Shown here: positions 8,643 through 17,167 of the stretch, piece after piece
Layout: every line of letters starts with the position of its first letter
Numbering within the stretch: position 1 is the first letter of the stretch
DNA from: Candidatus Anaerobiospirillum pullistercoris
Lineage (GTDB): Bacteria > Pseudomonadota > Gammaproteobacteria > Enterobacterales > Succinivibrionaceae
Assembly: GCA_019114785.1 (NCBI GenBank)
Contig: DXEV01000040.1
Coordinates: 1 to 43,564 of the forward strand
DNA length: 43,564 nucleotides
Direction: 5' to 3'
Notes under the pieces: model-generated
What the model was told of the DNA's origin: nothing
Databases searched by the model: none
Seen by the model: only the letters and a program-made list of their open reading frames with translations
Program-made: the position numbers and the translations under genes

Positions 8643-9353
8643 CTACTCAAGCAGTAACGATTGCTGTTTAAGTAACAGCTTTTGTTGCTTAATGCGCTCT
8701 TTCTTAGCCTGCTTCCGGCGCTCAATATCAGCCTCATGCTCTGCCTTGGTGTAAGGCTGCCAAGGATGCTTTTCACCACACTCTGGGTACTGTCCTAACA
8801 GGAATAAACGCAGCAGCTCCGAATGAACCATTGGGACAAAGATATCGCAGATATTGCTCTCATTTCCTGCTTCTAAGAGCACTATATCGCTCTGCGCTAA
8901 CGCTTTATTTAATTGAGCTAAGGCATCCTGACAATGACGTTGTAACTGCCAGCGATACAACGGCGCGTAGATAAAAGAGCGAGCATCAATCAGTGAAAGC
9001 AACGGACGATCTGTATACAGGCCTTGTTGATGGCCCAGCACTCTGCCGCGTTTTGCGGTGCTTGGGCGCTTTATGTTTTTATCGCCTGACTTGCCTAAAG
9101 ATGCTGCATCGAGGCGAGCGCCCTCGTGCTCAAACACCTTTAGCCCCTGCCAAATCGCCTCCAAGGAATTAGCCGTTAAAGTTTTCCCTGAATAAGGAAC
9201 TGGCAGATCGCCGTGTGGATACATGGGACTTAAGGTGGAAAACAACGGATCTCCACCTGCAAAGGTCACATCAAAAACAGGGATATCGCCAAATTCCTCC
9301 TGCAAACTCTTAGGTTGACGTCGACGATTAGCGATGAAAATCTGGTGTGTCAC
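8643..9353 (-). CDS. Conserved protein of unknown function (DUF6939-like)
   Basis: A 236-residue soluble protein. The segment FAGGDPLFSTLSPMYPHGDLPVP (in two parts around residues 32-53), then NSLEAIWQGLKVFE, RGRVLGHQQGLY, DARSFIYAPLYRW, and a late block with LLEAGNESNICD, match my memory of a small bacterial and phage family of unknown function that I believe is called DUF6939. The domain name is from memory and should be checked. The C-terminus is a charged Lys/Gln-rich helix (about 200-236) not needed for the core. The start is GTG with AGGTG upstream. It sits 47 bases downstream of the membrane-anchored gene at 9401, so the two may be co-transcribed. Confidence 0.8.
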   Translation of the reverse strand: MTHQIFIANRRRQPKSLQEEFGDIPVFDVTFAGGDPLFSTLSPMYPHGDLPVPYSGKTLTANSLEAIWQGLKVFEHEGARLDAASLGKSGDKNIKRPSTAKRGRVLGHQQGLYTDRPLLSLIDARSFIYAPLYRWQLQRHCQDALAQLNKALAQSDIVLLEAGNESNICDIFVPMVHSELLRLFLLGQYPECGEKHPWQPYTKAEHEADIERRKQAKKERIKQQKLLLKQQSLLLE

Positions 9354-9400
9354 AGCTGTTCACCTTGGAAGCACTAAAAAGTCTTGTTCTTTGCTGAATC

Positions 9401-10279
9401 TCAATCTTTGGACTGAGCATTTACTCCTTCCTTTGCTTTACTCTCTTTTTCGGCTTGCTTGATCTTGAGTAAAAGAGAACGAAACACCGCTATCATTACA
9501 GCCTCAATATCCTCCTGCATCTTGTCTTGTCCTTGCTGCTGAGCTCTCAACACATACTCCGGCTCAGCATACGCCCACTGCTCTTGTGCCCACTCAGTCA
9601 CATCGTTCACAAATTTAGCGCAAGACGCCTTAACCAGCTTATCCACAACATGACTGGCTGTCTCACTTTGCATTTCAGTGACACCAGTCATAATAAAATT
9701 CATCCAATCTAAATTTTGCAGACTTTTTAGCAAATGCTTTCGCAAGACAGCTGTGGCACTTTCTACGCCTTCTAAATCACGCGAACGCATCCTGATCTTG
9801 GCCTGAAGCAGAGCAACCATAGCTAAACGCCCAAAAAATTCCACCTGCATTTTGTTAATTTGCTTAGCTATGCGCTCTTCTTCTGCCGTAATAATTTCAG
9901 AATTGCCCACAAAGAATACCACTATGAGCGTTTCCAAGAGCTCAAATCGCGCTTCTTCTCCGATTGAGACGAACTCTCCATCTCGGTATAGGCCATTGTT
10001 CTCATACAACTCGCAAACATGCTTATAAGCCTCAACCGAAACTGAACTAAGCAGCAATGATTCCATGTCGGCGCTGGGATTTAATTTCTCTTTGAGCAAG
10101 CTAATACGACGCAGCAACAAACTAACATTAGACGTTGCTCGCTTTCTTTTTATTGCATACGCGCCTACCATTAATACCAGCAAAAAGCTTACAGCTAAGC
10201 CCATAGCTAGCCAAAAACTCACAGCATATGCAGCTGCTAACGCAACGACTATCACCCCAAAGCCTATAACCGCACGCAT
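9401..10279 (-). CDS. Membrane-anchored hypothetical protein
   Basis: A 292-residue protein I do not recognise. Residues about 3-43 form two closely spaced hydrophobic segments, probably a membrane hairpin, followed by the basic stretch KRKRAT that would face the cytoplasm. The rest is predicted mostly helical, Leu/Glu/Gln-rich and soluble, ending in a Lys/Glu-rich tail. A good GGAG ribosome site lies six bases before the ATG. It lies between hflC and the DUF6939-like gene, a place where enterobacteria carry yjeT and purA. Its position downstream of the hflKC genes might mean a membrane quality-control link, but this is only contextual. Confidence 0.75.
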   Translation of the reverse strand: MRAVIGFGVIVVALAAAYAVSFWLAMGLAVSFLLVLMVGAYAIKRKRATSNVSLLLRRISLLKEKLNPSADMESLLLSSVSVEAYKHVCELYENNGLYRDGEFVSIGEEARFELLETLIVVFFVGNSEIITAEEERIAKQINKMQVEFFGRLAMVALLQAKIRMRSRDLEGVESATAVLRKHLLKSLQNLDWMNFIMTGVTEMQSETASHVVDKLVKASCAKFVNDVTEWAQEQWAYAEPEYVLRAQQQGQDKMQEDIEAVMIAVFRSLLLKIKQAEKESKAKEGVNAQSKD

Positions 10280-10549
10280 TCCCCTTCTCCGATTCAGAAA
10301 ATAGTTTCATCGCTGAAACCATTACTCAGCCCCAGCTTGCTCTATAGTGGACATTGCGCCCACGCTTAAGTAAAGCACGAGCTTCGCCACGCCCAAAAGC
10401 CTCTAAACTAGCGCCTCTATAGCCCAAACCGCTTCAGCAGTGCTTGTTGGCAGTAATGAAACAGCTCTCATTGACGAGCCTGATAGTGATCCGTTGTAGG
10501 ACTAATTGACCACAACATTAGGCTTCGCCCAAAGCTAATGATGCCTAGA
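10280..10549. other. Intergenic region between hflC terminator and the 292-residue gene
   Basis: No gene is visible. It should hold the promoter for the minus-strand pair at 8643-10279. I see only scattered short repeats of the motif GCTTCGCC and no clear promoter. Confidence 0.4.
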
Positions 10550-10645
10550 GTACAAAAAAGGCGATCCCTACCAAAATCCACGGCACGCAGTGCTATGCGA
10601 TGCAGCGCAGCGCAATGTGCCGTGAAATAGTAAGAACCGCCTTTT
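10550..10645 (-). terminator. Long nested hairpin, hflC terminator
   Basis: Outer arms AAAAGGCG (10556-10563) and CGCCTTTT (10638-10645) enclose inner arms CACGGCAC (10579-10586) and GTGCCGTG (10617-10624). On the minus strand the structure ends in a run of six Ts, as expected for termination of the hflKC transcript. The nested two-helix build of nearly 100 nt is larger than a standard terminator. Confidence 0.7.
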
Positions 10646-10697
10646 GGTGTCAGGCTTTGCCTCCCGCTATCAAGAGTAGGCTTGGCCCGTGTGGAAA

Positions 10698-11909
10698 TTA
10701 GTTGAAGTTAAAGTTGCCTACACCTTCACGGCCACCCTTTGGGTCGTTGAAGTAACGGAAGAACTCGCTCTCAGGCTCCAACACTAAGACGTCATTGCCC
10801 TTGGACATGGACTTGCGATAGGCATCCATACTACGTAAGAAGTCGAACAGCTCTGGGTTTTGCGAGTAGGCCGAAGCATAAATACGGGTTGCCTCAGCAT
10901 CACCATTACCCATGATACGACGTGCCTCACGCTCGGCAGTAGCGATCATCACCGCTACCTCACGATCGGCTTGAGCCTTAATGGTCTCAGCCTCACGACG
11001 ACCTTGTGAGCGGTGCAGCTTAGCCACGGCATCACGCTCTGCGCGCATACGCTGGTAAATGGAGTTGGACACCTCAGGTGGCAGATTGATCTGCTTGATA
11101 CGCACGTCCACGATCTCGATACCCAGCTCCGAAGAGTTCTTACCCAGATCGCGTAAGGCGTTCTGCATCACCTGCTCACGCTTGCTATTGGCAATAATGT
11201 TTTCCACCTCATCGCCAGCCACGGTATCGCTATTGACGCTAGCAGTATCGCTATTGTCGGCGGTCGTGGTGTTGAGTCCATCTGCACTCATGGCGTTTTG
11301 CATTTCTTGCAAGGCGGCATCGCCAGCGCTCTGGCTCTGGCCATCAGCGGCGCTCTGGACATCAGCTGAGCCGTTCTCTGCTAAAGCCACAGCTTGCTCA
11401 TCAGCGCTATCAAAGGAGCTCTCTAAAGAGGCGTCTAAAGCGCTATAGCTCGAGCGTGGAGCTTGCTCTTGGCCGGACACGATCTCATGAATGGTTAAGC
11501 GACCGATCTGGCTACGTAAAGAGTTGTTAATACGGCGACGCAGCAGCTCTTCTGCCTGCATGATGTTACCGCCAGCGGTAGTCAGGTAGAAGGTCGAAGG
11601 ATCGCTAATACGCCACTTCACGTAAGAGTCGATAATTAAGTCCTTTTTCTCAGCGGTCACGAAACGATCAGCACGAGAGCTTAAGGTCTGAATACGGGCA
11701 TCTAAGACACGCACTTTATCGATAAATGGGATCTTAAAGTGCAGGCCTGGCTGCGATACAGCCAACTCAGCCTCAGAGTTACGTACCACCTTACCGAAAC
11801 GGGTAACAATACCCACGTTACCCTCGCTAATGACAAACAGCGAGTTAAAGCCTAAGAAAGCCACAACGAGGAGAACCACTAAGACTAAATTCAGCTTGGA
11901 ACTGTGCAT
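10698..11909 (-). CDS. hflC: HflC, SPFH-family modulator of FtsH
   Basis: A 403-residue inner-membrane SPFH protein that forms the HflKC cage around the FtsH protease. One N-terminal transmembrane segment (about 7-26) is followed by the SPFH domain (EGNVGIVTRFGKV; LDARIQTLSSRADRFVTAEKK; YVKWRISDP) and the long helical part with AERDAVAKLHRSQGRREAE. E. coli HflC is 334 residues. The excess here is a Ser/Ala/Asp/Gln-rich low-complexity insertion at about residues 147-238, between TIHEIVSG and REQVMQNALRD, so in the SPFH region facing the periplasm. The start lies three bases after the hflK stop, so the two are translated as a pair. Confidence 0.96.
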   Translation of the reverse strand: MHSSKLNLVLVVLLVVAFLGFNSLFVISEGNVGIVTRFGKVVRNSEAELAVSQPGLHFKIPFIDKVRVLDARIQTLSSRADRFVTAEKKDLIIDSYVKWRISDPSTFYLTTAGGNIMQAEELLRRRINNSLRSQIGRLTIHEIVSGQEQAPRSSYSALDASLESSFDSADEQAVALAENGSADVQSAADGQSQSAGDAALQEMQNAMSADGLNTTTADNSDTASVNSDTVAGDEVENIIANSKREQVMQNALRDLGKNSSELGIEIVDVRIKQINLPPEVSNSIYQRMRAERDAVAKLHRSQGRREAETIKAQADREVAVMIATAEREARRIMGNGDAEATRIYASAYSQNPELFDFLRSMDAYRKSMSKGNDVLVLEPESEFFRYFNDPKGGREGVGNFNFN

Positions 11910-11912
11910 GGC

Positions 11913-13202
11913 TTATCTCCCTTGGCTATAGCCGTAAGTAGGACGCGTAGCTGGACGCGAGGCTGTACCAACTGAGTTAGTCGTAGTACTTGGACGCTTC
12001 GTCTCATAGTACGGAGTCGTTGGCGTGCTATTCGAGCTAACAGCAGGCGTAGAAGCGCTTGGCTTAGTTCCAGTTGCTGCTGCACCCGTCTGACCACTAG
12101 TAGGAGGCATAGGCAGATACAACACAGGAGAAGATCCCTCTGGGGTATCAAGAATGATCTTAGAGGAATTACCCAGAACCTCTTGCATGGTCTCTAAGTA
12201 CAGACGCATACGGGTGATCTCTGGAGCAGCATTGTACTCAGGTAACACCAATTCAAAGCGAGCGACCTCACCTTGTGCATCTAACACTACTTGAGAGCGA
12301 TAAGCCTCAGCCTCTTGGCGGATACGTTGTACTTGACCTTCAGCACGAGGCAGCACTTCATTAGCGTAAGCCTCAGCCTCACGCTTAAAGCGTTGCTCAT
12401 CCTCTTGGGCAGCAATAGCGTCGTCGAAAGCCTCTTTCACCTCATCTGGAGCACGAGCTGGCAAGAAGTTCACATCTACGATCGACAGACCCATCTTGTA
12501 TGGCTCAATAATGGAGATCAAGAGCTCACGGGTACCTTGACGCACACGCTCACGACCGGAGGTTAAGATGTCGTCCATTAAGGTATGGCCAACCACATAA
12601 CGCAGAGCACTATCAGTAGCTTCCATTAAGGAGTTATCTGGGTTAGTGACCGAGAACAGGTACTGGAATGGATCGGAAATACGATACTGTACGTCCATCT
12701 CCACAATCACCACGTTCTCATCTTCAGTCAGCATGGCACCTGAGGACTGGATCGAGCGCACCTGCTCAATATCCACCATAAAGACCTGATCAATACCAAG
12801 GATCTTCCATTGCAGGCCAGGATCTACCACTTCGTAGAACTTACCAAAACGTAAGACCACACCACGCTCAGCTTCGCGCACAGTGTAGAAGCCCATAAAG
12901 ATGAAGATACCGAGCAAGATCACGATAGCAACTGTAAGGAGGCCTTTAACGCTCCCCTTATGCTTAGAGCTACCGCCGCCACCAAAGCCGCCTTTCTTAG
13001 ACGACAGGATATCCTCGGCTTTCTTGAAGATCCCATTGAGGCCATTGCCGTTTCCATTACCGTTGTTACGGCTATTGCGCTCACGTTGGCGCTGCCATGG
13101 ATCATCGTTGTCATTATTCCCAGAGGAGCGCGGTTCACGCTCACTCTTTGGACGGTTATCCTGCTGCCCTTGTGGGCCTTGATTCGGCGGATTCCATCCC
13201 AT
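11913..13202 (-). CDS. hflK: HflK, SPFH-family modulator of FtsH
   Basis: The partner of HflC in the HflKC complex. With the start at 13202 (MGWNPPNQG, matching the MAWNQPG opening of E. coli HflK) it is 429 residues. A GTG at 13259 would add 19 residues without family support. Residues 1-85 are Asn/Gly/Arg-rich and cytoplasmic, one transmembrane segment spans about 87-106, and the SPFH domain follows (REAERGVVLRFGKFYEVVDPG). Further on come MLTEDENVV and VDVNFLPARAPDEVKEAFDDA, the HflK signature. The C-terminal tail is Thr/Ser/Pro-rich. It is separated from hflX by about 370 bases, containing a possible terminator, so it may have its own promoter. Confidence 0.96.
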   Translation of the reverse strand: MGWNPPNQGPQGQQDNRPKSEREPRSSGNNDNDDPWQRQRERNSRNNGNGNGNGLNGIFKKAEDILSSKKGGFGGGGSSKHKGSVKGLLTVAIVILLGIFIFMGFYTVREAERGVVLRFGKFYEVVDPGLQWKILGIDQVFMVDIEQVRSIQSSGAMLTEDENVVIVEMDVQYRISDPFQYLFSVTNPDNSLMEATDSALRYVVGHTLMDDILTSGRERVRQGTRELLISIIEPYKMGLSIVDVNFLPARAPDEVKEAFDDAIAAQEDEQRFKREAEAYANEVLPRAEGQVQRIRQEAEAYRSQVVLDAQGEVARFELVLPEYNAAPEITRMRLYLETMQEVLGNSSKIILDTPEGSSPVLYLPMPPTSGQTGAAATGTKPSASTPAVSSNSTPTTPYYETKRPSTTTNSVGTASRPATRPTYGYSQGR

Positions 13203-13315
13203 GAGAGAAGTATTTTCGTCGTTCAATTTCACAAAATCCTGTTGCAGCCAGCAAAACACTCTCCGGCCTTGGACTTAGAGCTTGTCCTTAACCTGTTTGC
13301 ACTTTGGTTTTATGC

Positions 13316-13349
13316 AAAAGGGCAGTGTCCGAGCCGGACGGTGCACTGC
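13316..13349 (-). terminator. Possible terminator between hflX and hflK
   Basis: In the 374-base spacer 13203-13576 a nested inverted repeat, GCAGTG (13322-13327) with CACTGC (13344-13349) and GTCCG with CGGAC inside, is followed on the minus strand by TTTTG. It lies about 230 bases after the hflX stop. A second hairpin, CTTGGCT with AGCCAAG, lies near 13498-13514. No clear hflK promoter was seen. Confidence 0.5.
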
Positions 13350-13576
13350 AAGCTGCCTCCCTATAGTCCACAAAGACTACACAAGGCTACGACCGCCAAA
13401 GGTCGCCTGAATCTCTCATTTTAGCAATGAAAACTTCATTTTTCCTTAGTACTGCGCATTATCCGCAATCTAGCTCACACACTTTAGGCACCACTGCCTT
13501 GGCTCAGAGCCAAGTGGAGCAAGGAAAGCAAAGCACAGTAAGCTTTGGAAAAACATCGGTTGAAGTAGGCAACTCT

Positions 13577-14929
13577 TTAATCGATGTCGTCAAACACCAG
13601 CTCTTCCTCTTGCTCCCATGGCAGCTGCTTACGGTTGTGGTTTTCTAAGCAGGCAGCCAAGCGACCAGAGGTGACTTTGTTCAGACGAGCGGCATCGCTT
13701 GGCTTCAGCTTAACGCTTAAGTGCTCATGCCCTTGCTCATCATAGCTGGAGCTATCGATGGCCTTAAGCTCGTACAGTAAAGCGCGCACCTTGCCATCCT
13801 GAGGCCCCAGACACAGCTCAAAAGAACATTGATCTAACGTCAGCAGCTCAGACACCGCTTGCAGCAAGTCATCGAGACCGGCTCCGGTCTTCGCAGAAAC
13901 ATTAACGCGAATTGGACGGCCACTCTCATCACGGACAATACCAACCGCCACCTCGCTCTTTAAGTCAGCCTTATTAAAGACCAACAAAGCAGGCACACTA
14001 TCAGCCTTGATCTGTGTGAGCACAGCATTCACGGCTTCGATGTTTTCCTCGATACGTGGATCGGCAATATCAATGATGTGCATCAGCAGATCTGACTGTA
14101 CCGTCTCTTCCAAAGTAGCGCGGAACGCAGCCACCAGCTCGTGAGGTAAGTGACGGATAAAGCCCACTGTATCAGCAAACACTACCTTACCGATAGTTGG
14201 CAGCACCATGTTGCGTAAAGTTGGATCCAAGGTGGCAAACAACTGATCGGCCGCATAGACCTCACTTTGGGTCAAACGATTAAACAACGTTGACTTACCA
14301 GCATTGGTATAGCCCACAAAGGACACCACTGGGATAGCGTTCTTTTTACGCTGCTGGCGGTTCTGCTCACGGCGACGTGCCACTACCTCAAGATCTTCTT
14401 TAATGGCACCAATACGCTCACGCAGTGCACGACGATCCAGCTCAATCTGGGTTTCACCAGGGCCGCCACGTAAGCCGAAACCACCCTTTTGACGCTCTAA
14501 GTGAGTCCAACCACGTACCAGACGGGCTTGCTCATAACGCAGCTGCGCCAGCTCTACCTGCAACTTACCTTCATAAGTACGGGCACGCATTGCGAAGATC
14601 ACTAAGATCAGCGCAATACGATCCATCACCCGCACCCCGATCTCTTTTTCGAGGTTGCGCTCTTGTGCAGGTGTGAGAGGACTATTAAAAACTACGACCT
14701 CAGCCTCATGTGCACGCACAGCATCAGCCACTTCCTGCACTTTGCCTGATCCAATATAAGTACGTGGATCAATGCCATCACGACGACACACAATGGCATC
14801 ACAAATAGTGGCACCAGCTGACTCTGCAAGGCGATGCAATTCCTCGAGGTCTTCTTGATTTTTGGCCTGTGGTAACTCCACATGCACGAGAATAGTTGGG
14901 CCTAACGACTCAAACTCTTTTTCAGCCAT
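13577..14929 (-). CDS. hflX: GTPase HflX
   Basis: A 450-residue ribosome-associated GTPase that rescues stalled or heat-damaged ribosomes by splitting them. The N-terminal nucleotide-binding domain and coiled linker hold GPGETQIELDRR (about 175-190). The G domain has the P-loop GYTNAGKSTLFN (near 207), DTVGFIRHLPH and NKADL, and is followed by a C-terminal extension. Length is close to the usual 426. GGAG lies six to seven bases before the ATG. In enterobacteria the order is miaA-hfq-hflX; here the slot upstream is taken by an unrelated 189-residue gene. Confidence 0.97.
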   Translation of the reverse strand: MAEKEFESLGPTILVHVELPQAKNQEDLEELHRLAESAGATICDAIVCRRDGIDPRTYIGSGKVQEVADAVRAHEAEVVVFNSPLTPAQERNLEKEIGVRVMDRIALILVIFAMRARTYEGKLQVELAQLRYEQARLVRGWTHLERQKGGFGLRGGPGETQIELDRRALRERIGAIKEDLEVVARRREQNRQQRKKNAIPVVSFVGYTNAGKSTLFNRLTQSEVYAADQLFATLDPTLRNMVLPTIGKVVFADTVGFIRHLPHELVAAFRATLEETVQSDLLMHIIDIADPRIEENIEAVNAVLTQIKADSVPALLVFNKADLKSEVAVGIVRDESGRPIRVNVSAKTGAGLDDLLQAVSELLTLDQCSFELCLGPQDGKVRALLYELKAIDSSSYDEQGHEHLSVKLKPSDAARLNKVTSGRLAACLENHNRKQLPWEQEEELVFDDID

Positions 14930-15052
14930 ATATCTCCGAATTATGTGCCTCTCTGAAGCCAGCTCACAGCTGGCAGAGGCAATAGCTATCTTTAATCTGT
15001 TATTTTGGGGCTTAGGCTCTGTCCCACAGCAACTCGCTCTATGGCGGTGTGG

Positions 15053-15622
15053 CTAAGCTTTAGTCGACTGCTTCTTACTTGCTGGCGACTTGCCATCAGG
15101 CGCATTGAGCTGAGTGTAAGACTTTAACAGCGAGCGTAAGAGGGCTGGTACCTCAAAAGATAGAAGGTCTGCCAAAGCCGTCATATCATGACGCTCTTGT
15201 GCTGCGGTGATATGACGCAAGATCAGTACAAAGTTATGCTTAAAGGTACTGTCACCAAAGTCCAGCAATCTACCCAGATCAGCGCATAACGCTGTTAAGC
15301 CATCAAAGCTCCACGCTGGCGAGCAAGTCAAAGCCATTTCTGCAATCGCATGACTACGCTCAATCAGTTGCTGGGTATATTCCACGATGTTCATTGGGGT
15401 CAGCGTCACTTCAACCGGATCAAAAAGCAACACTGGCTCTGACATCAGAGCCTGATCGATTTCCTGCAAGTAGCGGGAGAGGGAAGCACGCGCACTCAGA
15501 TCCCATTCTTCATCAGAGATCTGCAACTGTTTTTGGATAAATCGCTCACGCTGCTCAAAAGGATCGACCCCCGTCGCGGCACTAGCCGCAACAGAGTCCT
15601 TCTTGGTTTTGGCTCTTACCAT
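15053..15622 (-). CDS. Hypothetical protein in the hfq position
   Basis: A 189-residue protein I do not recognise. It is acidic-helical, with likely amphipathic helices throughout, a short polar N-terminus and a Lys/Ser-rich C-terminal tail. No membrane segment or signal peptide is seen. A good AAGGAG ribosome site precedes the ATG. It lies between miaA and hflX, where most gammaproteobacteria have hfq, but the sequence contains no Sm1/Sm2 motif and is almost twice the length of Hfq. It is therefore not Hfq. Whether it is a lineage-specific insertion or a functional replacement cannot be told. Confidence 0.75.
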   Translation of the reverse strand: MVRAKTKKDSVAASAATGVDPFEQRERFIQKQLQISDEEWDLSARASLSRYLQEIDQALMSEPVLLFDPVEVTLTPMNIVEYTQQLIERSHAIAEMALTCSPAWSFDGLTALCADLGRLLDFGDSTFKHNFVLILRHITAAQERHDMTALADLLSFEVPALLRSLLKSYTQLNAPDGKSPASKKQSTKA

Positions 15623-15670
15623 CTCCTACTCCTTGAGTTTGTGACGCCCAAACGCATGCGCGAGGCATAA

Positions 15671-15792
15671 GGGAGCTGTTATAAATTAAATTTTGGTGCA
15701 CTGATAAAACAGAGCAACAGCCATAAGAGAGCGGTTTTAGACAACCTCAGAAAGGTGCATTTTAAGCCGCTGGTTAATTTATAACAGCTCCC
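15671..15792. mobile_element. MITE-like element with 19-bp terminal inverted repeats
   Basis: GGGAGCTGTTATAAATTAA (15671-15689) is repeated in perfect inverted orientation at 15774-15792, giving a 122-bp element. The 4-bp sequence ATAA occurs directly outside both ends (15667-15670 and 15793-15796), as expected of a target-site duplication. The interior (84 bp) has no open frame but contains a second inverted pair, AGCGGTTT with AAGCCGCT. It lies between the miaA stop and the ribosome site of the next gene. It could instead be a large RNA hairpin within the transcript. Confidence 0.65.
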
Positions 15793-15836
15793 ATAAATAA
15801 GTGACTTGCTTATTGCTTACTGCCTACTACCTACTG

Positions 15837-16904
15837 CTAGTAGTGAAAAGCCCACAGCTGTGGATGTTGTTGCAGGATTGCCAGCACCTGATCCCATTTG
15901 TGCTCATCTTCAATGGTCAAATAGTGGCGTTCGCTATACACCGCATCACCGGCTGCAGCGTCAGCGGAACTGGTAGCAGCGTCAGCTGCACTGTCAGCGG
16001 CAGCAGCGTCGGCTGCGCTAGCAGCAGATGCAGCGCCAGCTGCGGTGGCATCCTTAAGGCCACCACGTAACCACGTCATTTGATGCTTGGCCAAACGCGC
16101 GGTGGCAATCACACCGAGCTCGACCATTTCGTCATAAGACACTTCACCCTGCAAATACATCGCCACTTGACGATAGCCCACAGCACGCATCGCAGGGGCA
16201 TTAGCATCAATACCACGATCGAGGAGCTCTTGGGTCTCTGCAATTAAACCATGCTTGAGCATATGCTCAAAACGCTGCCGTATAAGCTCACGCAAATGAG
16301 TACGATCGTTATCTTGAGGCAGCAACACCAGCTCTAAACGTGAAAATGGGCAAGCATTCTTCTTTTCACCAAAATACGAGCTCATTGGACGGCCGGTCAT
16401 GAGGTACACCTCAAGGGCACGAGCCACACGCTGCTTATCCAGCGGAGCTAGTTTTTGATACAGAGGAGGATCAATGGTCTTAAGCTTTTCATGCACGCTC
16501 GGCCAGCCTTCGGCAGCGGCCATAGCCTGTACTTGCTCGCGCACTTCAGGACTAGTCTCGGGCAAAGGAGACAAACCATCCACCAGTGCTTTGTAGTACA
16601 TCATGGTACCGCCACAAATAATAGGCAGGGCACCACGAGCACGGATCTCTCCGACCAGACGGATACAGTCATTGCGGAAATTGGCTGCACTATAGCTTTC
16701 GCTTGGGTCACAGATATCAATCAGGTGATGCGGACAAATAGCCAGCTCTTCTTTGCTAGGCTTGGCTGTACCCACATCCATGCCCCGATACACTAGAGCC
16801 GAATCCAGCGAAATGATCTCAGAGCGCAGGATCTGCGCTAGCTTAAGCGATAAAGCACTCTTACCCGACGCGGTCGGCCCTAAAATCACCAGCGCCTCAC
16901 ACAT
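15837..16904 (-). CDS. miaA: tRNA dimethylallyltransferase
   Basis: Adds a dimethylallyl group to A37 of tRNAs reading UNN codons. The start is taken at 16904 (MCEALVILGPTASGKS, GGGGGG upstream), which gives 355 residues. The upstream GTG would add 33 residues with no family match. Visible motifs are the P-loop GPTASGKS, SLDSALVYRGMDVGTAKP, HHLIDICDPSESYSAANF, GGTMMYYKALVDG, LDKQRVARALEVYLMTGRP, and AVGYRQVAMYL near the end of the core. After MTWLRGG an Ala/Ser/Asp low-complexity insertion (about 283-320) precedes the terminal helix. The family is usually about 300-320 residues. Confidence 0.96.
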   Translation of the reverse strand: MCEALVILGPTASGKSALSLKLAQILRSEIISLDSALVYRGMDVGTAKPSKEELAICPHHLIDICDPSESYSAANFRNDCIRLVGEIRARGALPIICGGTMMYYKALVDGLSPLPETSPEVREQVQAMAAAEGWPSVHEKLKTIDPPLYQKLAPLDKQRVARALEVYLMTGRPMSSYFGEKKNACPFSRLELVLLPQDNDRTHLRELIRQRFEHMLKHGLIAETQELLDRGIDANAPAMRAVGYRQVAMYLQGEVSYDEMVELGVIATARLAKHQMTWLRGGLKDATAAGAASAASAADAAAADSAADAATSSADAAAGDAVYSERHYLTIEDEHKWDQVLAILQQHPQLWAFHY

Positions 16905-17026
16905 GCCCACCCCCCAACAATCAAAAAGGCTTAAACAAGCCCAAAACGTGGCGATTATACCATGTGCGTGCAGCGGTAAAAACACGCATCCTAGGGGATG
17001 CACTGTCCTTCCGAGGGAGGCACCGG

Positions 17027-17130
17027 CAGCGCTACCATGCGCCTTTAGCGCATGGCGCTGGCGCTAACGGCGCAGTCGCGCCGCTGCACAGCGGTGCAGA
17101 GCAGTTCGTGCAGGGCGTGCAGTGCACGCC
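17027..17130. repeat. Three tandem strong hairpins between gntR and miaA
   Basis: CAGCGC plus CATGCGC pair with GCGCATG plus GCGCTG (17027-17060, three-base bulge). CCGCTG pairs with CAGCGG (17081-17094). GGCGTGC pairs with GCACGCC (17114-17130). They lie immediately downstream of the gntR stop and before miaA, both on the minus strand. No T run follows, so they look like an mRNA 3'-end structure or insulator rather than a standard terminator. Confidence 0.7.
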
Positions 17131-17167
17131 GCTGTGTGCGCAGCGCGAAGCACGCAATGCGCGACGC

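Noticed and set aside
13427-13648. 73-codon plus-strand frame between hflK and hflX
   Set aside because: It overlaps the 3' end of hflX and has no recognisable motif.
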